Source: Colius striatus (Eukaryota > Chordata > Aves > Coliiformes > Coliidae). Taken from it: a stretch of 64,000 nucleotides of DNA. Within the stretch, counting starts at the first letter, position 1. Every line of letters begins with the position of its first letter. The notes under the pieces are model-generated. The model had not been told where the DNA came from. It made no database searches and worked only from the letters and a program-made list of their open reading frames with translations. A program made the translations under genes and the position numbers. Location: assembly GCF_028858725.1 (NCBI RefSeq), contig NC_084760.1:78498367-78562366 (forward strand), written 5' to 3'. Of the stretch, positions 15,801 through 26,200 are shown in pieces.

Positions 15801-17698
15801 CTGGAGTTGAAGAACATATGCCAGACATTTGTTTGCTTCTGTTAAGGGTGTTTGCTCTGGCTTAGAGACATGTGGATTTAGAAATCTGGATCCAGGATCG
15901 GAGAGAATGTTTGAACACTGTTGTATTTTGACAACGCCCTTACTCCAAAGGCAAGGAGCACCTCGCCGTTTTAGGTTAAACTTTAGCACACCTCCTGGGG
16001 AGAAAAAGGTCACTGAATAAGAAAAAAAAAAAAAAAGGACTCCAACCTAGTAGCTCTTGTTTCAAGCCTGTGGCCAGAGCAGCCTTCCTCTGAGAGCAAC
16101 GGGTTCAGAGCTGCCCCCTTGGGCTGCACCAGGTGAGTGCAGGAGCGGTGAGGAAGGCTCAGGGAACATGCCAAAGCACTCCCCACAGCTCAGAGGAAAT
16201 TACCAGGGTTCACCCGCTTGGCAAGACCCAGCCAATGAGCAAGGCTGGGAAGGATCTTTCCTACCAGCTGGCTGGTTGGGACTTTACCAGGATTATCCGA
16301 GATGATAGAGCTGATATTTTTCATCTATAGCCCCAGGTGGTGACCCAGCCAGCTTTAAAACATCTTTAATAGTCCCCAAAGGAGTTTTTGAATACTAGGA
16401 ACTGGAGTCCTAGTAATTCTTCTCTCTGCCATTCTGGGTCACAGGAATTTAGGCCCTGTGAGGTGTACCTGGCCCCAAAATAATACAGCTGTGACTTCTA
16501 GTAGCCCTCACATGAAACTCAGAGACTTACAAACTTAAGGCTTTAAAGGCAAGAAAGTCCCCTGTCATTTCCTGAACAAGTCCTACCCAATCAACCTCTT
16601 CTCCCCTTGGGAAAGGCCTGAGGGGCTTTTCTTATCCTCAGTTGCTGTGGCCAGGCCCCTGGAGTCCAATGCCCTGACCGAAGCCAAGGCTTGGCTTTCA
16701 CCCTGAAATCTCCCTTCTGTGAGTTAAAGGACACAGAAATTCCCAGCCCACCGAGAAGCACAAACAGCTGGGGGTGGGGTTCTGTGCCTGCTTCCTATTC
16801 TGTCCCGTAGACAAGGCAGTTTGACAGCTCCACCCTGTCACCTCTCCTGCTGCTGGGGCAGTCATCACAAGCTGGAGATGCAAGATCAGGGCTTGCTGCA
16901 GGCACGTGGGGCTGAAACTCCCCGTGTGCTCCTGGGCTTGCTTGTATGAAGTAACCCTTGTTGATGACACTCTTCCTGAGAAGAGTGCAGAAATACCATT
17001 AGCTTTTGCAGAAGTCAGATATAAATGGCGAGGTCAGTTGATACACTTGTGGGCCACGTCTCCCTTTGACTTCACGGAGACTGAAAAGCAGCCATCTCCA
17101 ATCAGCGTGCCTGCTGCTGCCCGGCCAGCCCCCTCTGTGCCACCACGGGGGGAGAACCAGCTCTGCTCTCCCACAGTGGCTGCGAAGAGGAGGCTATGGA
17201 GGGACAATGGCTCTCTATGTGCCTGCGCTAGCAATTCCCAGGCCCTGAGAGCTGACTCAGTGCGGCAGGCCCTGCCCTCCCCGCCAAGGCTGGGAAGGAA
17301 CAGGGACACCAGTGTTACAGGTAGAAAGAGGGGGGGTCGCGCAGGGCAAGCAAGCGGCACACCAAGGCATGAAAGTAGCCTCAGTCTGGGGCCTGCAAAG
17401 CAGCCAGGGAGCCGAGACAACAGACCCGGCTCCTGTTCCCCTCGGCACGGGACGGGCAGCTCTCAAGTGCACCGCTTCGGGGCCAGGCTGGGCCGCAAGT
17501 CTAGAGAAAAAAAAAAAGAAGAAGAAGATCCCTGCCTGCAGGGCTGCAGCTCGTGGGTGCTTCTCGGGCAGCTCGAAGGACTGAGCTCAAATGCGACCCC
17601 GGAGCTCGGAAGTCCATGGCCTCCCACAGCCGGGGACCTTACGTCTCCCCTCCGCCCCGCGGCCGGCCCACAGCCGAGGCGCAGGGACAGCTTGCCAT
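12811..17698 (-). CDS. SLC35B2: Adenosine 3'-phospho 5'-phosphosulfate transporter 1 (PAPST1)
   Basis: PAPST1 is a Golgi-membrane member of solute carrier family 35. It imports PAPS, the sulfate donor for sulfation of proteoglycans and tyrosines. Three coding exons are secure: 15471-15664, 15019-15179 and 12811-13749, read right to left with matching phases. They encode [12 protein letters not shown], then GRGICFP to CAAGLQ, then [16 protein letters not shown] through multiple hydrophobic helices, to the C-terminus PPVQKV. These agree closely with human SLC35B2 as I recall it, including [18 protein letters not shown] and [17 protein letters not shown] candidate first coding exon at 17643-17698 has a strong Kozak context (ACAATGG) and a GTAAGG donor, and its phase fits exon 2 exactly. 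It would give about 449 aa against 432 in human. If that exon is wrong, translation may start at another upstream ATG or at the Met pair in exon 2 (near 15631). Confidence 0.9.
13750..15018 (-). other. SLC35B2: SLC35B2 intron before the last exon
   Basis: A 1.27-kb intron with a GTAGGG donor (minus strand, 15018) and a TTTACAG acceptor (13750). The only structure I see is a MIR-like remnant near 14340. Open frames here are spurious. Confidence 0.8.
14339..14400 (-). repeat. MIR-like SINE remnant
   Basis: The plus strand reads AAACTGAGGCACAGAGAG, the reverse complement of the well-conserved 3' half of MIR elements. It is followed by sequence resembling the usual ACTTGCCCAAGGTCACACAGC in degenerate form. 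Only about 60 bp is recognisable, so the element is ancient. Confidence 0.45.
15665..17642 (-). other. SLC35B2: SLC35B2 first intron (if the candidate exon 1 is right)
   Basis: About 2 kb between exon 2 and the candidate exon 1. It has a 15-base A run at 16022-16036. No gene or other element is recognised. GC content climbs towards 17.4 kb as the CpG island begins. Confidence 0.5.
16022..16036 (+). repeat. (A)15 homopolymer
   Basis: A run of 15 A bases in the SLC35B2 intron. No SINE or processed gene is recognisable next to it. Confidence 0.9.
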
Positions 17699-18650
17699 TG
17701 TCCCACCAGGGCTCGCGCTGCCTCATCCCAGGCGCTGCTTGCAGGACCGGCCGGGCTCCCCGAGTCCTTCCCGAGTCCTCCCGGCCGCCCGTTGGGGCAG
17801 CCCCTGCCGCGGGCAGAGCCAGGCGGGCCGCGCCGGGTCCCCGGGCGGGAGTGAGGCGTGCGGGGAGTCCGCTGCCCGCCCGAGCGCTTTCTTGCTCCGG
17901 GCGCCAGCCGGCCTCTGCGCGGGGACCGGCCCCGCGGGGAGAGGCAGCGCCCGGCTGGGCGCGGGGAGAGCGGGGCACCGGCGCCATCCCACGCCCGGCG
18001 GCCACGTACACAGGCAGCGGGCCCCGGCAGCGCGGCGGCGGCCCTCGCCTACCCGTGCCGAGAGGGGCGGCTGCCGTCCGCGGCGCGGCTCGCCTCGCCC
18101 TCCGCGCCCACCCCGGCCCCGCTACCCACCTGCGGCCCCTCCCGTCTCCGTGCCCGTGCCGGCGCCGGTCGGCTCCCGGCGGCTCCGCTCGCGGCCGCGG
18201 AACCCCCGCCCGGCGGGCCCGCCCCACAGCGCCCCCTGCTGCTCCGGAGGGGCGGCCGAGGCTGCGGCGTGAGGGGAAGGAGCTCGGATCGCTTCGCCCC
18301 TGCACCGGCGGGTAAAGCGCTGAGGCGGGGCGAGGAGATCAGCGGCCCCATGAGGCGCCGGCTCCGGGACAGGCACAGGCACAGGTTTCCATGCCCGCGA
18401 GCGGGGCCCGGCCCTCGCCGCCGCCTCGGCCCCGGGCATGATGCCCCCGCGCTCGCCGCTCAGACCCAGCCGAGCCTGACGCTGGCTGGAAACCCGCCTG
18501 CGGTGTGGAAAGCCTCGGTCCTCACGCCTGGCCTGTCCTTGCCCCGGAGCTCGGGCGCGCCAGGATGAGGCCTTGCCCGGGCCCGGCCCCGCGCTGCACC
18601 CCGTCCCGGCCCTCGGCGAGGCAGTAGGCCCGGCTGCAGCCGGCTGGTGG
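17450..18650 (-). promoter_or_regulatory. SLC35B2: CpG island, SLC35B2 promoter
   Basis: Extremely CpG-dense sequence of about 1.2 kb at the 5' end of SLC35B2, lacking a TATA box. Long open frames through the island on both strands are composition artefacts. It contains the candidate first coding exon at 17643-17698, and an alternative exon-1 donor (GCAG|GTGGGT, minus strand) near 18128. The transcription start cannot be fixed from sequence. Confidence 0.75.
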
Positions 18651-18695
18651 CCGCACAGGAACGTTTTACAAGTCGTCTTCGTTAAAAAAAAGTAT

Positions 18696-18701
18696 TTTAT
18701 T
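18696..18701 (-). terminator. NFKBIE: Distal AATAAA, candidate NFKBIE poly(A) signal
   Basis: AATAAA on the minus strand in an AT-rich patch (A and T runs at 18683-18720), immediately beside the SLC35B2 CpG island. If used, it would end NFKBIE transcription at the door of the next gene's promoter. Confidence 0.4.
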
Positions 18702-19780
18702 CATTTCTGTTTTTTTAAAAATTGTGCAGATCACCCGCTTCTGCCTTTTTCCTCCCCTTCCCACCCCGCTGCAGCCCTCACCCCACCGAGCTGTTCTGCC
18801 TTGCTCCTGCTCTGGGATACCTGGGAGTGCCCCATGTCATTCCCTGTGAAGCTGGCACCGGATCAGCCCCACGGCACATCCACCCTGGCAGGTGCTGGCC
18901 AAGGCCCAGAAGCAGAAGCTTATGGCTTGTCTGCAACAGGGCTGAGGCCCCGCCAGACGGCGCAAGGCAAAGATTCAAAAGAAACAGAGCAGTCCAGTCC
19001 AGGGCTGCTGAAGCGACCAGGCACACTCCAGAGGCCCGGGGGAAGCTTGTGCTGCTTACGTAGCAGTATTCCCAAGAAGAGAGAAGAAAGACAACAGCAT
19101 GCTCCAGAGGATCTCGGGTGTTTGCGCCATCCAGGATTTGCCCCAAACAATAGCAACTGCTCACAGGCAGGAAGGGGGGATTTTCCCCAGCTGAGATGGG
19201 CAACCCATAACATCTTTGGCTCCTGGTTCCTTAACACGCTGCCATGTGCTGCTCTGGCTTGGAGAGGGGGCAGGGAAGGGTGGCGAGCTGAACAGCAGAG
19301 ATAACCCTGCTACCTCTTCCACTTTCATCCTGAGGGAACTGAAAAGCCAGGGAAGACACATGTTTTGTAACATCCCCCTCTGTCAGAGATGGGGCAGGAT
19401 GTTTCTATGCCCTGTACGAAAGCAAAAACCACAGCACAGGTAGGCAGAGTGGTGTCAGGTGTGACAGGAGAAACAGGGATCCAGAACCTAGTCTTCTGGC
19501 TCCTCCACTCCCCCTTCAACCCCACCACCACGTGCTCGTGGAGCAGAGCACCGGGCTGGCATCCCTCAGCCTTGGCCTTCAGAATTGGACGAGCTCTGCG
19601 AGCAGGGAAGCCCCTGCGCTCCCACTCACCTTCTGCCCCAGGAAGTGGGAGTGGGCAGGCGGGCTGGGGAAGCCCCTGCAGCCCTCACCTGCCTGGGGTA
19701 ACGCTCAGCCTCCTGCTGCTGTGGGCAGTGGGATGGGTTACATCACATGAGACCTCAGGTGCCCACAGCAAGAACAAATG

Positions 19781-19786
19781 TTTATT
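19781..19786 (-). terminator. NFKBIE: Proximal AATAAA, candidate NFKBIE poly(A) signal
   Basis: AATAAA on the minus strand, followed 3' by a TTTGTTCTTGCTGTGGG-type GT/T-rich sequence, about 415 bp after the stop. This is the simpler choice for the main 3' end. Confidence 0.55.
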
Positions 19787-20201
19787 AGAGTGAGCGTTAA
19801 CTTGCCTTGCCCCACGCTTATTCTGGTGGCATGTGAGGGTGCCAGAGGATGCTCCGTTCATACAGTATGAAGAGGAGTCTGCTCCTGCTCCTTCCCAGGG
19901 TAAGCTGGAGACCCCCACGAGTCAGACCCATGGCAGGGAGGGGAAATTCCATCCTGCTGCTGGGCACAAATACTAAAAGAAAAACCCGCCCTGTGTAGTG
20001 CTCATTGTGCCACCTTCTTCCTTCCAGGAGGGCAGCCTGAGGCCAACAAAGCTTTTCCAAAGAGGACAGTGAAGGCGGGAGGATAAGTGTCCCAAAGCGT
20101 CTCTGCTCCCACTGGACTGGAGGCAGGCAAGGTCCCGGCGGGCTGGTGGGCATCAGGGCAGAGCGTGGGGGCAGCCCCACGGGTCCAAGGAGTCTGTCCG
20201 C

Positions 20202-23200
20202 TCATTCGGAGCACACAACAGGCTTCCCCGAGATCTTCAGGTCATCGAAGGGCAGCAAGGCGAGGAGCTGCAAAGGCCAGAGGTGTGGATGTCATGGCTT
20301 CATCGAGCTGGGGTAGGGGCCCAGACCTGCCCAATCTCCCCCTACCCTGCAGCCTCCCACCTCCATGGGGAAGTGCCAAGAAACTCCCAGCTGGACTGTC
20401 CCTGGGGCTCAAGGCAACTGGCACCCATGCACCCCCTGAGCCAACGCCTGTGCCCCGTGAAGGAGGACAAGTACTGCTGGAAACGCTTAGGAGCTCCCCC
20501 CAAACCGTGCGACTCCTGCACTCTCCCATTCCACAGACTCACGTCATCGTTGCCGTCAGCCAGGTCCTGGGCTGTCTCGTTCTCCATGTTCCTCAGCAGG
20601 GTGTCAGCTCCGGAGTGCGAGAGGATGGCGGCAATGGCAGCGTCCTTGCGGCCCACGGCCAGGTGCAGTGGGGTGCACCCGTTGTACATCTGGGCATCCA
20701 CGTAGGCCCCGTTGCGCAGCAGGAACTGGACAGCCTTACGGTTGTGGCACTCCACGGCCAGGTGCAGTGGGGTCTTCCCGCTCGTGCCCTCCTGCCACCC
20801 ACAGACCACAAGAGCGTGGGTGCTGGGTTCCCTCAGATGAGCCTAGTAGCACCCACCCACACAGCCCCATGACAGGCTGCAAAAGGGACCCTTCCTTCAG
20901 TGACTCCGAAGCCTCACAGCAGTGCTGGCCCCGAGGCAAGGGCAGCACCCAAGGGAGCCACGCGCCATGCCCAGCCTTACCCGAACGTCGATGTTGGCCC
21001 CGCTCTCCAGCAGCAGAGACATCATCGGGATGTTCCCCTTCAAGGTGCTGATGTGCAGACAGGCCAAGCCTGGGATGGGGAGGCAGGACAGAGAGCCACC
21101 GTCACCCTGGGGCACACCAACCTCGGCCCCGCACCTGCTCTGCTGTGCTCCTGCATCTCTGCCCCAGCCCGGCCACCCATTTTGCGGTGGGCTGCCCCTA
21201 GGTCTCACCTTGCCAGTTCTGGAGTTGCAGGTCGTGGTGGTGGCCATGGGACTGCACTGTGCCATCTGCCAGAGCCATGCCTGTGCCCTGCAGCAGCTGC
21301 TGGGCGCAGTGCAGGCGCTGCTGCTCACAGGCCAGGTGCAGCGGGGTGTTGCCGTTGCGGTCCTGCAGCCCAGGGTTCACTCCCTTGTGGATCAGCGCCT
21401 GGATCACACTGGGCTGCTCCAGGTACACCGCCAGGTGCAGTGGGGTCTAGAGAAGAGGTGAGGATGGAAAGAGGGGGAGATCTGTCAGGACACCAGGTGT
21501 GACAAGCCGCATCAGCCTACAGGAGCCTGTTCCTGTCCTGTGGCTGACACAGGGGGGTGCAAATGGCTCGCTGCTCCCCTGCACTTCAGCCGTGGGGGCA
21601 GACCTCACTCTCCCAGGTTATCTGCCCTGCTATATTCAAGCCATGCCTGTTACCCGATCCAGGGCTGTCTGCAGTGTCCTGGGGCCTCCTAAAGGACCTC
21701 TTCACCCTGCGGTGCTGGGAGCCATCACACCTCTCTCTCAGGGTATATCCCAAATCCCTTCCCTGAAAAGGGGCTGCTCACATGGCATCTTCACTACTCT
21801 CTGGAAGAAGCAGGTCCTCAGACAGGTGGATGGGGCATTTATTCAACGAGCAGCCTGCAGCACCTGCCTTCCTCCCATCTCCTGTCTATCACTTCTGCAT
21901 ACCTGGAAAAGATCATTTTGGATCTCCAGCACCTCCCTGGGCAGCTGAGCGATGCAGCAGAGTGCCACAGTGGGAACACAGTGGATAATGGCCAGGTGAA
22001 CCAACCTACAGAAAGGATAAAGGGAACAGGGGAGAAAAAATAAGAAAAATGAGTCCTGAGTGCCATGCTCAGGCACAGATATTCTACACTGCTGCATGGA
22101 AGAATAACCTCCTTGCCTCCCCCAGTCCACTTTCCTTCCCTTCCCACCAGCTCAGAGCCCCTCCATCCTGCCCTCTCCCTGGGGAAGCTCAGTAGCAGGA
22201 CAAAGCAGGAACATGGCCTGAAGCTCCCCAGGGCAGTCCTTCACTGATCCCTGAGAGGAATGGACCCTTCTGACCCTGCTAAACAGGGTGTTCCCTTAGA
22301 CCTCCACAGCATGTGCAGCACTGCCCTGCCCAAAGCCAAGATTTCATCTGGGGAAGGTCCAAAGAGCCTTGGATGCATTTCAGAGAGCCCAAGGGCCGTG
22401 TTTGGTGCCTGCGGAAGGAGGTTTGGGCTCTGGCGGCTGCCTGGGGAATTCCAATTCCTCGCTGCTGGCTGCACACCACACTTCTGCTTTCCCCTCCGCC
22501 AAGGCAGGCAGCCAAAGCTGGGCAGGAGCCCGGCGCTGGGCCAAGATCACCTGCACAGCACAGTCCCCATGCCAGCTGATACACCAGCCCACACCAATTT
22601 CCTCTTCTCTCCCCCACATCCTTCCCTTTCGGCAGTGCCGTGCAGGGCTGGCACACAGCCCGCTGGCACAGACGGACACCGTGGAGCCCAGAAGCCAGCA
22701 AGGGAGCCCATGTCCAAAGGACAGCATTCGGGTGCGCAGGAAGCCCGGAGTCCCCCAGCTCAAGGAGAGGTTTTCCTTCCAGAAATGTCTGAAACTGGCC
22801 TCAGTACAGTCAGAACAGAAGTGAGAACGTGACGGGGGCAGAGCCGAGAGGGAATTTCCAGTCCCCTGTGCCGACCTGCCGTGCTCCCAGGCACCCTGCT
22901 GCAGGGCAGCCCCCTGGGCCAGTCCTGGCCATGGTGGGCAGCAGCGAGGAGCAGGCAGCAGCTCCTGATCTGCGAAGCGTGATGGGCATGAGCTGAGTCT
23001 CCTGCCATCTCCTCGCTGCTGTGCTGAGGTCTTCGAGTTGCCTTATCTCCAGCAGGGATCAGCTCCAAAGTGAAGGTCAGACTCTGAGCGGGCCCTCGCT
23101 GCCCACGCTGCTTGGTGGAGGCGGGCAGGACTGCAGGATGGAGCTGTGCCAGCCCCAGCGAGACACCCCGCTTGCCAGATAGCCCAGCTTCGGGTTGCCA

Positions 23201-26200
23201 CCTGCAACATGGGGTATGGACAGCATCCCCGCACAGGCGGGAAGGCAAGGCCTGGCCCTAACGCACTCCAGCAAAGCAGCAGGGCTGGGGCAGCCTTCTC
23301 GCCAGCTGCAGCGGGGACACGGGTGTGCTGAGGAGCCCTGAGGTCAGTCCTCCAAAATGGCCCCTGTCCACCTCCTCCCAAGGTTGAGGCAGCACCTGAG
23401 ACCCTGGGCATCCTCAGCCAGACTGAACAAGACCGTTTCCTCTTTGCCCTGCTGCCAGGGGAGAAGCTGTGCCCAAGAGGAGAGCTCTGTCCCCGGGGAA
23501 GCCCCAGGTCATGAGCGGCAGGGAAGTCCCCACTGGAAGGAGAGGCCACCCACCTTTGCCTCTGCATCACCACAGGGTAGCCCCTTACTGCCGCTGCTCC
23601 CCAGGGTCTGCGGCCTGGGGCACGGCAACCCCGTGGGCTGCGGCCAACCACCCTTGGTGTGCCACGTGGCAAGGGCCAAGGGGCTCAGGCCAGGCGAGCT
23701 CGGGGCAGGAGCACAGCTAGGGGACCAGCTGCAAGAATACCCCTACCCTTGTGGGCTCAGGCTGGCTCCAGCCTGGATGTGAACCAGGCAGGGAGATCCC
23801 CCGCTGGGTTTTGCACCTGGTCCCTGGGGCGCGGTGTCCTTTGCCTGCTTGCAGGGACAGCCCCTGTTTCTCCAACCATGCTCCCAGGCACCACGTGCGG
23901 GAGAGGGCCACAGAATCTGCCTTTTTCCAGGTACAGCAGAGATAACACCACTCACATGGGGAATTTCCAAGGCAATTCGGCTTGAACTTTAAACCTCTGC
24001 TGCTTTCACTTTCCAGAGTCAGGCTGGGCTCCCAGGGGAGAGAGCAGCGCTTGGGGTTGTGCCTCACTGCAGCAAGCCCCCAGGAATCCCCCGGCTCCTC
24101 CGCCACAGCCCGTGGCTGCACCGTCACGTGGGGACAAGCGAGGCAGTCACCCAGGGGAGCTGGAAACCCCGGGCAGCCCTTGCTCTTCCTGGCTTGAGTG
24201 GCTTTGCAGCTTAACAAGGCCGCAGAGCCACTCGGGACTCAGCTCATGCTGAGTCAGTTTGGGTGCCTGTGCTGCAGATGTGATGGGGTGACCGTCCCCA
24301 CCCAGCCAGAGGCCCAGGCTTTCACCTCAAAGCTGGAACATGACTGCTTTGAAGGACTGCTTCCTCCCTTCCCTCTTCCTTCTCCACCCGGGGAACAGCC
24401 TTCTCCTGCGCTTTCATTTCTGCATTTGTTGCCCTTTTTCCTCGTTGCCAGTCCTCAACTTCCTGAAACGGCCCTGTGAGCTACTCAGGGGAATTGCAGC
24501 AGAGCGACTAGCCCACCAAGAACAAGTCTGCACCAAGGCACAGGCAGGGATGCCAACCAGGAATGAGGATTGTCTCTTGCTAACCTGGGAGACATCCTAG
24601 GCCCGGGACACCTGAGGTGCAGGCACTGTCCAACTCTCCACTTTACTCCAGAGCCCTAGAGCCAGGGCACAGTGATGGAGAGATACCTGCTGTGCTGTCA
24701 GATACCCTTCCTCACCCAGCCCTGTGCCTTTGCCAGAACAAGTCCTCCATCCTGCCATGCTCAGATCTTTGCCTGTCCCTCAGTCTCCTGCACACCTCTC
24801 CTCTGCCTTCCTGTTTGCCTGCTCGCTCTCCCTCCCCACACTCATGCCTGTGTGGATGCCCAGGGGGGACTTTTGGAATGGGCAACAGGGAGTTTTGGAA
24901 AGGGCAGGGGATGAAGGAAGTGTGGGCAGGGGAAACGTGGCCAATCCAGTTGGATAGACTGCTGGGCTTGTTCTCAGCTTTTCGACTTGCTCGTCAGCTC
25001 CATCCAGGCACAAGTCAATGCTGTGAATTGCAAAGGTCCAGGGGCATCCCTGGCAAGAGGTGATCTGCCGATCACCAGAGAGATAACAATCCTGGAGCAG
25101 GCAGGTCAGGGCCGTCCCTGGGGTCATCCCTGGGTCTGAACACACAGCACTGCTGTGCCCAAGGTAGTCCTAGTTTAGAAGAACAACCATTCCCACAGTG
25201 CAGTCCATCTCCCAGGCTTCTGAGAAACCTCAAGCACCTGGTAAGAAAAGTGTCATGTCTGAAGATGCCTGCAATTGGAGCACGGAGTAAGGGTAACGGT
25301 GACACCCAGCTCTGACACACAAGCAGAAGTGATGAAGTCCTACCTGTTCTGTGGCTACCTTCTTCCCTCTTCTTCTCTAGAAAAGGGGGTGACCAGGGAC
25401 TGATCACTCCATTTGTGGAACAACGTCCCTTAACCTCAAAGCAGCCTCTACCTTCACCATCTCACCCCAGAAGCACCTAGGACTAGAAGGGAATTCAACA
25501 TTCAGTAGAATTTGCTTTGCCAGGTTTTTCTCCCTCTCTAGATAAGGCCCCTGTCTGCAGCAAGAACAGTTTACTCCCGGCTCCGTTTTGGCTGAGCAGA
25601 GCGGTAGGAAATCACGCAAACAACTCGCACAAGAGAAACTTGTTTCAGGGGAGGAAATGGCCCCAGCAGCAACAGAGAGCGAGGGAGGAGGAAAACAGCA
25701 GGGGAATTCCACGCTCACCCTGCTCTCCTGTTCCAGCCCTGTAACCTGCACTGCTAACCGCTTCCTCAGCCACCAGCACAGGCTCAGCAAGCACAGCTCA
25801 GGCCTGGCCTGCAGCCCCCTGACAGCCTGGCCCAGCTCCCCTCCTCACCGCACACCAACTGCGATGCTGCCCTGCTCCATGAAGCTGTTCCAAATGCCCT
25901 CTGGCAGCTCCAAGGGAGCAGCAGATCCCAGCCAGCTGTAGACTCATCCCCATAACCTCTGCTCCTGCCCTGGGTCTCCTGTTCCGCTGGTTTCTTCTCC
26001 CCTTCCCTGGGCACGGCACAGTTTGAATTTGACGGGGGAGGGGCACGACTGGAAGGACACTGTGGCTAGTTGAATGTGGAGCCCCTTCAGCCACGTTGGG
26101 TTCAGTCCCCCTGATCTCCAGCCTGGGCAGCAGATGCTTCTCAGCCTGCAGCTTGTGCAGCCAAAGGCAGGGGTGAGGAGCAATGGTCAAGCAAGGGAGA

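Larger units (their letters stand above)
18680..20201 (-). other. NFKBIE: NFKBIE 3'UTR (proximal and possible distal end)
   Basis: Sequence after the NFKBIE stop with two minus-strand AATAAA signals, at 19781-19786 and 18696-18701. The proximal site gives a 3'UTR of about 0.43 kb and the distal site about 1.5 kb. No coding potential is recognised. Confidence 0.55.

Noticed and set aside
16906-18315. A 469-codon open frame on the plus strand through the SLC35B2 CpG island
   Set aside because: Composition is Pro/Arg/Ala/Gly-rich with no domain. It lies antisense to the SLC35B2 promoter and first exon. GC-rich islands open long frames by lack of stop codons.
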